Origin: Gammaproteobacteria bacterium | GTDB taxonomy: Bacteria > Pseudomonadota > Gammaproteobacteria > Pseudomonadales > Oleiphilaceae | DNA: 6,200 nucleotides | Assembly: GCA_029268325.1 (NCBI GenBank) | Contig: JAJUGC010000140.1 | Span: forward strand, 1-6,200 | Reading direction: 5' to 3' | Shown: piece by piece, positions 1-4,978 of the stretch | Layout: every line of letters begins with the position of its first letter | How positions within the stretch are numbered: the first letter of the stretch is position 1 | Translations under genes and position numbers: made by a program | The notes under the pieces: model-generated | The model's database searches: none | Told to the model about the DNA's origin: nothing | Seen by the model: the letters and a program-made list of their open reading frames with translations, nothing else

Positions 1-425
1 ATTTCCTGGCCGGCAATGCGGATACCTTCCGTAAACTCCGGCGTTCCTCCCACCATCAGTGGCGGTAAGTCCTTGGCTTGTTCGTCCAGGTCGTTGGACG
101 GGGCTGCTTCCTGGCGAAGAGTTTCCCGCACTTTTGCCTGTGCTTGTAGAATTGTTTTGCGGTCGCCACTTTCCTTGGCCTGTACCAGTTCCTGAGCTAC
201 CGCGTTAAGTCGGTCCGCACTGGCTTTTAGCAGCTCTAGTTGCGGCTCGGTAAGGGGGATGCAGATGCCTTCTCCGGGAATGTAGAGGATCTCGGCAATA
301 GCCGTAACTGGTGCGGCTGTCAGCTTAACCCGCTGTGATCCGCTTCCTGGGGTGATGTCCAGGTATGAGACTGGTCGATATTGATCCGCCTCTACCGAGG
401 CGACACTCGCTCCCTGAGTGGTCAT
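1..425 (-). CDS. Hypothetical protein, N-terminal part only (runs off left edge)
   Basis: An open frame of 141 complete codons starts with ATG at 425 and has no stop before the window edge, so this is the N-terminal part of a longer protein. The start is supported by an AAGGA Shine-Dalgarno 7 nt upstream, which overlaps the stop codon of the preceding gene. The frame begins MTTQGASVAS. Residues about 18-58 look like short beta strands (YLDITPG, KLTAAPV, ILYIPGEGICIPL). Residues about 59-108 look like one long charged helix or coiled coil (EPQLELLKASADRL onwards), followed by a Pro/Gly-containing stretch. There is no signal peptide or membrane segment in the visible part. I do not recognise the family. 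Close coupling to the upstream gene suggests that the two products act together. Its lower G+C than metY, radA and ettA hints at accessory DNA. Confidence 0.75.
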   Translation of the reverse strand, partial: MTTQGASVASVEADQYRPVSYLDITPGSGSQRVKLTAAPVTAIAEILYIPGEGICIPLTEPQLELLKASADRLNAVAQELVQAKESGDRKTILQAQAKVRETLRQEAAPSNDLDEQAKDLPPLMVGGTPEFTEGIRIAGQE

Positions 426-432
426 GCCTTCA

Positions 433-438
433 TCCTTA
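433..438 (-). promoter_or_regulatory. Ribosome binding site overlapping the upstream stop codon
   Basis: Read on the minus strand the sequence is TAAGGA. TAA is the stop of the 314-aa gene, and AAGGA is a good Shine-Dalgarno with 7 nt to the ATG at 425. The overlap shows that the two genes are co-transcribed and probably translationally coupled. It also favours 425 over the ATG at 433, which is followed by a stop after three codons. Confidence 0.7.
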
Positions 439-1380
439 AGCGCAGTGGTTGTGATCGAGAATTGAGATTTTGCTTGGGCCTATGACGACCCGGTCAAATC
501 GTGCCTCGCCGTTTTGTAGGGTCGCAAAGAGAGTTTGGCCATCGGCCGTTTCCAGGCTAACGCGATACCCATCCGCAAGGCATGAGCCCTGAATATCTGC
601 GAGCTCCACTATTAATGTGCGACACAGGGTCAGTGGAGGGCTGTTCCTGGACTTAACCTGGCCGGCCTCGACACGGAAAAAATAGCGATAGGGGCCTGTT
701 TCCTTGGGAGGCGTTGCACTGAGTGAACCAAGCTGCTTTGAGGTGGGATGCCAAATGACTTTTTGTGATCCATTAGTATGGACTCTGTGGTTTAGCTGGG
801 TCAGTTGGCGTGTTTCTTGGCCCGGGCGTTGCTCCAAGATGATTAGGGTCACATCCTGGGCTTCTTTCACTCCCAGGGCTTCGAACTGGCACTCTACGGG
901 GGCGTCCACGTCTGCCTGGGCTGTGCTCCAGCGCAAATCCTTGAAATCCAGGTTGTCATTGTTGGCAGCCGACTCGGACTGGAAAGCACGAAATGGGTTA
1001 AACGGGATGAATTCCCCTTCGTTTTGCGGCTCCGGCAGTTTGGGTTTGGGAGTTGTTGGTTCGGCTGGCGCTCCACCCAGGCCACTGACGGGACGAGCTT
1101 TTACCAGCCGGAAAAGGTGACGCTGCGCGATGATATGGGTTACAAATCGGGAGTCCGTGCTGAAGCCATTGGTTGCTATGCCCAACCTTTCCAACTGTTG
1201 CGTCACTGTCGCGGCATGATAAGCCGGACCGCTGAATAGCTCGACCAGAACTTCCTGATAGGCCTGATCCCAATCCGGAATTTCGGTGCCTCCGGGAGGT
1301 AGTGGAGTCAATGGGGGAACGATCCAGTAGTGACCGGAGCTAATTTGAAAGTGGGGAGCTTGTCCCTTGATGAAGTTCAT
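436..1380 (-). CDS. Hypothetical protein with Pro-rich linker and two likely beta domains
   Basis: This is a complete 314-residue protein of unrecognised family. Residues 1-33 are Pro/Gly-rich and begin MNFIKGQAPHF. Residues about 35-98 look helical (IPDWDQAYQEVLVELF, TVTQQLERLGI). Residues 101-127 form a Pro/Glu-rich linker. Residues about 148-252 look like an Ig-type beta domain containing a GPYRYFFRVEAGQV strand pair. Residues about 254-307 look like a small second beta domain (YRVSLETADGQTLFATL, GEARFDRVV). It has no signal peptide or transmembrane helix, so it is predicted to be cytosolic unless exported by a specialised system. From memory, tandem beta domains of this style (Ig-like, then 'pleasing-to-read' YxLxxxDGxxxxGxL repeats) occur in proteins near VgrG/PAAR type VI secretion loci; that is an inference here. 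A TGA lies in frame at 1389-1387, so 1380 is the first ATG, and its Shine-Dalgarno is weak. G+C is lower than in the neighbours. Confidence 0.75.
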   Translation of the reverse strand: MNFIKGQAPHFQISSGHYWIVPPLTPLPPGGTEIPDWDQAYQEVLVELFSGPAYHAATVTQQLERLGIATNGFSTDSRFVTHIIAQRHLFRLVKARPVSGLGGAPAEPTTPKPKLPEPQNEGEFIPFNPFRAFQSESAANNDNLDFKDLRWSTAQADVDAPVECQFEALGVKEAQDVTLIILEQRPGQETRQLTQLNHRVHTNGSQKVIWHPTSKQLGSLSATPPKETGPYRYFFRVEAGQVKSRNSPPLTLCRTLIVELADIQGSCLADGYRVSLETADGQTLFATLQNGEARFDRVVIGPSKISILDHNHCA

Positions 1381-1409
1381 CTCTTTTCATCATCCATGAT
1401 GCAGAACAA

Positions 1410-1424
1410 CAAGGCGAAGCCTTG
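1410..1424 (-). other. Short leader hairpin with UUC loop
   Basis: The perfect inverted repeat CAAGGC/GCCTTG surrounds a 3-nt loop. On the minus strand it reads CAAGGCTTCGCCTTG and is followed by the T-rich TTGTTGTTCTG. It lies between the predicted promoter at 1450-1477 and the start codon at 1380, inside the likely 5' leader. It could be an attenuator, an mRNA-stabilising stem, or a second weak terminator behind metY. The T-run is interrupted, so strong termination is doubtful. Confidence 0.45.
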
Positions 1425-1449
1425 CGAAAGTCGAGTCCTTGGCGGCCGA

Positions 1450-1477
1450 ATCATAACGATATTGGCCATTGAGTCAA
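1450..1477 (-). promoter_or_regulatory. Sigma70-type promoter for the two-gene hypothetical unit
   Basis: On the minus strand TTGACT (1477-1472, 5 of 6 to consensus) is separated by 16 nt from TATGAT (1455-1450, 5 of 6). Transcription would start near 1443, giving a leader of about 60 nt before the ATG at 1380. The site lies just after the metY terminator hairpin, which fits an independent unit reading into the genes at 436-1380 and 1-425. Confidence 0.6.
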
Positions 1478-1495
1478 TACTGGAAGGGATCACAA

Positions 1496-1516
1496 GGGCG
1501 GACACCAAGTCCGCCC
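1496..1516 (-). terminator. Probable metY transcription terminator hairpin
   Basis: A perfect 8-bp inverted repeat, GGGCGGAC/GTCCGCCC, surrounds a 5-nt loop. It starts 21 nt after the metY stop codon. On the minus strand it is followed by TTGTGATCCC, which is only weakly U-rich, so it is not a textbook intrinsic terminator. Its place between the metY stop and a new promoter makes a terminator or 3'-end stabiliser the best reading. Confidence 0.5.
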
Positions 1517-1537
1517 GATAGGTGTTGCGAACAACTT

Positions 1538-2815
1538 TTAACGTTGGGAAGCCGCCAGAGCCTGCTCGATATCGGCGATGATATCGTCAACGTGTTCGAT
1601 GCCGATCGACAGCCGCACCATGTCTGCGGTGACCCCGGCACTTTTCAGCTCCTGGTCGTTGAGCTGGCGGTGGGTGGTGGTGGCCGGATGGCAGGCCAGG
1701 GACTTGGTATCGCCAATGTTGACCAGGCGCACGATCATCTGCAGGGCATCGATAAACTTGGCGCCGGCCTCGCGGCCGCCTTTGATGCCAAAGGAGAGAA
1801 TGCCCGACGCTTTGCCGCCCATCAGCTTCTTCGCCAGCGGGTTGTACTGGTCACTCTCAAGGCCTGCGTAGTTAATCCAAGTCACTTCTGGACGGGACTT
1901 CAGGTATTCCGCCACTTTCTGGGTGTTTTCACAGTGACGTTCCATGCGGATGCCCAGGGTTTGCAGGCCTTGCAGGATCATAAAGGCATTCATCGGCGAC
2001 AGGGCCGCCCCCATGTTCCGCAGGGGGACAACCCGGCAGCGGCCAATAAAGGCTGCCTCACCAAGGGCATCGGCATAGACCACGCCATGGTAGGAGGGGT
2101 CCGGCTCGTTCATCATCCGGAAACGGTCGGCATGCTGTTTCCACGGAAACTTGCCCGAGTCCACGATAATGCCGCCGATTGTGGTCCCGTGGCCGCCCAT
2201 ATACTTGGTCAGGGAGTGCACGACAATATCGGCGCCGAAGTCGAAAGGCCGGCACAGCACTGGAGTGGCTACCGTGTTGTCGACGATCAGGGGCACGCCA
2301 TGCTGGTGGGCGACCTGGGCCAGGGCCTCCAGGTCAACAATGTTGCCTTTCGGATTACCGATGGACTCACAGAAAATGGCGCGGGTCCGTTCATCAATGT
2401 GCTGGGCGAAGGAAGCGGGGTTGTCGCCGTCCGCAAAGCGTACTTCAATTCCCTGGCGTGGGAAGGTATGGGCAAACAGGTTGTAGGTGCCGCCGTAGAG
2501 TTGGCTGACGCTGACAATATTGTCGCCAGCCTCACAGATGGTCTGGATGGAAGCCGTGATGGCCGCCATGCCGGATGCCATGGACAGGGCGCCAATTCCG
2601 CCTTCCATAGCCGCCACACGCTTTTCCAGCACGTCATTGGTGGGGTTCATGATGCGGCTATAAATGTTACCCTGCACCTTGAGGTCAAACAGGTCGGCGC
2701 CGTGCTGGGTATTGTCAAAGGCGTAGGAGGTGGTCTGATAAATCGGGACTGCTACTGCCTTGGTGGTTGGGTCTGGTGAATATCCGGCATGGATTGCAAG
2801 CGTTTCGAGTTTCAT
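1538..2815 (-). CDS. metY: O-acetylhomoserine sulfhydrylase (O-acetylhomoserine aminocarboxypropyltransferase)
   Basis: This cytosolic PLP enzyme of the Cys/Met metabolism (gamma-family) group converts O-acetylhomoserine and sulfide to homocysteine and acetate, the direct sulfhydrylation route to methionine. The 425 residues match the usual MetY length, longer than the typical ~380-400 of cystathionine synthase/lyase relatives. Visible motifs are IYSRIMNPT at 51-59 (the Tyr/Arg pair that contacts PLP phosphate), the SMASGMAA loop at 78-85, YGGTYNLF at 107-114 with the PLP-stacking Tyr, VDNTVATP at 178-185 with the PLP-binding Asp, and the Schiff-base lysine K204 in HSLTKYMGGH. An ATG at 2878 would add 21 residues unlike the family. 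The ATG at 2815 gives the standard MKLETLAIHAG start and has an AGAAGG Shine-Dalgarno 6 nt upstream. It is divergent from radA. No MetJ-box or SAM riboswitch was recognised upstream. Activity on O-succinylhomoserine cannot be excluded from sequence alone. Confidence 0.95.
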   Translation of the reverse strand: MKLETLAIHAGYSPDPTTKAVAVPIYQTTSYAFDNTQHGADLFDLKVQGNIYSRIMNPTNDVLEKRVAAMEGGIGALSMASGMAAITASIQTICEAGDNIVSVSQLYGGTYNLFAHTFPRQGIEVRFADGDNPASFAQHIDERTRAIFCESIGNPKGNIVDLEALAQVAHQHGVPLIVDNTVATPVLCRPFDFGADIVVHSLTKYMGGHGTTIGGIIVDSGKFPWKQHADRFRMMNEPDPSYHGVVYADALGEAAFIGRCRVVPLRNMGAALSPMNAFMILQGLQTLGIRMERHCENTQKVAEYLKSRPEVTWINYAGLESDQYNPLAKKLMGGKASGILSFGIKGGREAGAKFIDALQMIVRLVNIGDTKSLACHPATTTHRQLNDQELKSAGVTADMVRLSIGIEHVDDIIADIEQALAASQR

Positions 2816-2868
2816 AACGTGCCTTCTTTCTTGTTGCTCTGTTGTAAACTCTTTCTTCCTGTGGCAGG

Positions 2869-2877
2869 ACAATAGCA
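2869..2877 (-). promoter_or_regulatory. Candidate extended -10 promoter of metY
   Basis: On the minus strand TGC is followed by TATTGT, an extended -10 pattern (TGn plus a 4 of 6 hexamer). I see no convincing -35. Transcription would start near 2862, leaving a leader of about 47 nt before the metY ATG. The call is tentative. Confidence 0.25.
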
Positions 2878-2920
2878 CAAACCATCAGCGTCAGCATCGA
2901 TACCCATGTCTTCCTGGCGC

Positions 2921-2940
2921 TGATAACTGACAGTTGATAA
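2921..2940 (+). repeat. Small palindrome with flanking TGATAA direct repeats in the metY-radA gap
   Basis: The centre AACTGACAGTT (2925-2935) is a palindrome with 5-nt arms. It is flanked by TGATAA at 2921-2926 and again at 2935-2940. It lies 24 nt before the radA start and could be a protein-binding site or part of the radA -10 region (TGATAA). The match is short and chance is possible. No strong -35 for radA was found at the right spacing. Confidence 0.3.
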
Positions 2941-2964
2941 GCGTTTCTCATTCGGAACAGGTCC

Positions 2965-4329
2965 ATGGCAAAAACCAAGACAGCCTATGTCTGCACAGAG
3001 TGTGGTGCGGATTACAGCAAGTGGCAGGGGCAGTGCAGCGCCTGCCAGGCGTGGAATACCATCAGCGAGATCCGGCTCGGTTCCTCTTCCCGGACTTCAC
3101 GGGATACCCGTAAAGGGGGATATGCCGGGATGGTGTCGGATGTCCAGTCCCTGGACTCCATTGACGTCAGCGCCGCGCCACGCACCTCCACAGGCATGGG
3201 GGAATTTGACCGGGTCCTGGGGGGCGGGCTGGTGGCGGGTTCCGCCATCCTGATCGGGGGCCATCCCGGGGCGGGTAAAAGTACCTTGCTGCTGCAGACC
3301 ATGTGTCATCTGGCGGGACAGGTGCCCGCGCTTTATGTGACGGGTGAGGAATCCCTGCAGCAGGTTGCCATGCGGGCGCGACGCCTGCACTTGCAGACCA
3401 ATAATTTACAGATGCTGTCGGAAACCGATGTGGAAACCATCGTGGCCACTGCCACCAGCCTTAAGCCCAAGGTGTTGGTGGTGGACAGTATCCAGGTCAT
3501 GCACCATCCGGAAATCCAGTCGGCGCCGGGCAGTGTCTCCCAGGTGCGGGAGTGCGCCGCGGTGTTGACCCGCTTTGCCAAGCAGACGGGCACCGTGCTG
3601 TTTCTGGTGGGGCATGTCACTAAAGACGGCACCCTGGCCGGGCCCAAGGTGCTGGAGCACATGATCGATGCCTCCATCATGTTGGAAGGCTCAGAAGACA
3701 GCCGCTTCCGCACCTTGCGGGCCAACAAGAACCGTTTTGGGGCGGTCAACGAGCTGGGAGTCTTTGCCATGCTCGATACCGGCCTGAAGGAAGTGAAGAA
3801 CCCCAGTTCGATTTTTCTTAACCGGACCAGCGAGCCTTCCCCGGGCAGTGTTGTCACTGTGACTTGGGAAGGAACCCGGCCATTGCTGGTGGAGTTGCAG
3901 GCCCTGGTGGATGAAAACCAGTTTGGCAATCCGCGGCGGGTCGCTGTGGGGCTGGACCATAATCGCCTGGCCATGTTGCTGGCGGTACTGCACCGGCATG
4001 GGGGGGTGCAGTGTGGCGATCAGGATGTGTTCGTCAACGTGGTGGGCGGTGTGCGGATTGGTGAGACGAGTGCCGACTTGGCGTTGCTCACATCTGTGGT
4101 ATCCAGTTTCCGGGATCGGGCCTTGCCCACGGATCTGATGGTGTTTGGGGAAGTGGGCTTGTCCGGTGAGATCCGTCCGGTACCCAGTGGTCAGGAACGG
4201 ATTCAGGAGGCGGCCAAACATGGTTTCAAACGGGCCATTGTTCCGGTCGCGAATATGCCTCGCCAGCAGCCCCCAGGAATGGAAGTGGTCGGCGTACGCA
4301 TGCTGCGGGAAGCGCTGGACGCCCTGTAG
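2965..4329 (+). CDS. radA: DNA repair protein RadA (Sms), branch migration ATPase
   Basis: RadA is a cytosolic RecA-like ATPase that promotes branch migration and processing of recombination intermediates alongside RecA. The 454-residue protein has the full family layout. A four-cysteine zinc finger lies near the N-terminus (C10, C13, C24, C27). The RecA-like core has Walker A GHPGAGKST at 99-107 and a Walker B strand VLVVDS at 170-175. The RadA-specific KNRFG motif is at 255-259. The Lon-protease-like C-terminal domain, about 290-454, is known in the family to serve a structural or DNA-binding role and not to act as a protease. The ATG at 2965 begins the standard MAKTKTAYVC and has only a modest AACAGG ribosome binding site upstream. 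It is divergent from metY and convergent with the PilZ gene. The radA-PilZ adjacency matches P. aeruginosa PA4609-PA4608. All key residues appear intact. Confidence 0.96.
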   Translation: MAKTKTAYVCTECGADYSKWQGQCSACQAWNTISEIRLGSSSRTSRDTRKGGYAGMVSDVQSLDSIDVSAAPRTSTGMGEFDRVLGGGLVAGSAILIGGHPGAGKSTLLLQTMCHLAGQVPALYVTGEESLQQVAMRARRLHLQTNNLQMLSETDVETIVATATSLKPKVLVVDSIQVMHHPEIQSAPGSVSQVRECAAVLTRFAKQTGTVLFLVGHVTKDGTLAGPKVLEHMIDASIMLEGSEDSRFRTLRANKNRFGAVNELGVFAMLDTGLKEVKNPSSIFLNRTSEPSPGSVVTVTWEGTRPLLVELQALVDENQFGNPRRVAVGLDHNRLAMLLAVLHRHGGVQCGDQDVFVNVVGGVRIGETSADLALLTSVVSSFRDRALPTDLMVFGEVGLSGEIRPVPSGQERIQEAAKHGFKRAIVPVANMPRQQPPGMEVVGVRMLREALDAL

Positions 4330-4348
4330 GGCTTGCTGGCTGGTGGCT

Positions 4349-4390
4349 GGGAGCTGGTTCAGTCGAGGTCTAGGAGGGCTGAGAGCTCCC
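4349..4390. repeat. 7-nt inverted repeat spanning the PilZ gene 3' end
   Basis: GGGAGCT (4349-4355) and AGCTCCC (4384-4390) are perfect inverted copies separated by 28 nt, one on each side of the PilZ stop codon. The loop is long and no T-run follows on either strand, so it is not a standard terminator. It is the only notable fold in the radA-PilZ convergent junction. Confidence 0.25.
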
Positions 4391-4742
4391 GTTCCAGAAG
4401 TTCTGGGCTGCCCAGGTTCAACTCCACCAAGCGCTTGAGGTAGGTCACGCTGTCCAGATCGATATAGCCACAGGTAAAGCCCAGGCTCTCGGAATCCTGG
4501 TGGGCCAGGTGCAGGGTCAGGATGATGGTGTGTTCAGCGTCGATAAGCTTGATGGTGGCTTCGAAAGGCGCGTTTTCGTCTGCTTCACTAAAGTCGGCCG
4601 GCCGTTTGATGAGGATGCCGCGAAAGGAGATGTCCTGTAGCTGTGTGTCCCAAAAGCGATCCCCCTGGTAAAGGCGGGTCTGGGCATCAAAAGTGATGCG
4701 GGTGAAGCGACGGCGCTCCTGGACTGTGGAGGAAGAGGTCAT
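4359..4742 (-). CDS. PilZ domain c-di-GMP-binding protein, PA4608/MapZ-like
   Basis: This 127-residue single-domain cytosolic protein binds cyclic di-GMP. The PilZ signature is complete: the arginine motif ERRRFTR at 9-15 (RxxxR) and DISFRG at 37-42 (DxSxxG). The C-terminal segment from IDLDSVTYLKRLVELNLG to the end forms the family's terminal helix. Length and sequence closely resemble P. aeruginosa PA4608 (about 125 aa), including the ERRRF start and the LVELNLG...ELLEREL tail. PA4608 (MapZ) binds the chemotaxis methyltransferase CheR1 in a c-di-GMP-dependent way and alters flagellar motor switching. The same role here is an inference from resemblance and shared radA neighbourhood. The ATG at 4742 has a strong AAAGGAG Shine-Dalgarno with 6 nt spacing. 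It is convergent with radA, 29 bp apart, and is transcribed apart from ettA across a 236-bp gap. Confidence 0.93.
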   Translation of the reverse strand: MTSSSTVQERRRFTRITFDAQTRLYQGDRFWDTQLQDISFRGILIKRPADFSEADENAPFEATIKLIDAEHTIILTLHLAHQDSESLGFTCGYIDLDSVTYLKRLVELNLGSPELLERELSALLDLD

Positions 4743-4978
4743 GGCGTTCTCCTTTAGTTGTCTCGGCTGAGGCCCAAGGTCCTTTTGGGGCGAGAGGCCT
4801 GTATTTTTGCAGATGCTTCTGCTGCAAATATAGCGGGTTCTGCGAGGTTACGCACCGGCGGATTATGAAAAAATGTGCGCCAGTAGAAGTGGGGATTGAG
4901 TAGGAGAGAAGCTCGCTGGAGCGGAAAGCCTTGTGAGGAGGGCGGGCTGGGGGCCAGCTGGCGCCGGCCCCCGATCCA
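4743..4978 (-). promoter_or_regulatory. Non-coding gap upstream of PilZ gene, with candidate -10
   Basis: No convincing gene lies in this 236-bp gap. On the minus strand TATATT at 4832-4827 is a possible -10 for the PilZ gene, though the hexamer 17 nt upstream is poor. Next to it GCAGA/TCTGC (4809-4822) forms a 5-bp stem with a 4-nt loop, and CCCAA/TTGGG (4773-4777, 4785-4789) forms a second small stem, so the leader may be structured. A T6 run (minus strand, about 4874-4869) lacks a hairpin just before it. Confidence 0.3.
4949..4972 (-). terminator. GC-rich hairpin after ettA, possible terminator
   Basis: GGGGGCC/GGCCCCC form perfect 7-bp arms around a 10-nt loop that could extend the stem by two more G-C pairs past one mismatch. 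It begins 6 nt after the ettA stop codon. No U-run follows on the minus strand (AGCCCGCCCTCC), so factor-independent termination is not assured. It may instead protect the mRNA 3' end. Confidence 0.4.

Noticed and set aside
1410..1540. Possible integron attC or recombination site in the metY-hypothetical gap, because of nearby inverted repeats
   Set aside because: No paired GTTRRRY/RYYYAAC cores at attC-like spacing, no integrase and no target-site duplication were seen; the repeats are explained by a terminator and a leader hairpin.
1469..2779. A 436-codon open frame on the plus strand opposite metY
   Set aside because: It lies almost wholly antisense to metY, has a biased His/Gly/Val-rich composition and no recognisable motif. 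Long antisense frames are expected opposite GC-rich genes.
2816..2878. A 21-residue N-terminal extension of MetY from the ATG at 2878
   Set aside because: The extra residues do not resemble the family, and the ATG at 2815 has a good ribosome binding site and gives the standard MetY start.
3333..3974. A 213-codon minus-strand frame inside radA
   Set aside because: It is antisense to the well-supported RadA ATPase core, and its composition (many Ser, Thr, Arg and Cys) is typical of a shadow frame.
4321..4332. GCCC-TGTA-GGGC hairpin at the radA stop codon
   Set aside because: The stem is only 4 bp, it overlaps the coding end and no T-run follows, so it is likely chance.
4333..4357. Repeated CTGG-like units in the radA-PilZ gap
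   Set aside because: The copies are few and irregular over 25 bases, which fits low-complexity GC-rich sequence better than a functional repeat.
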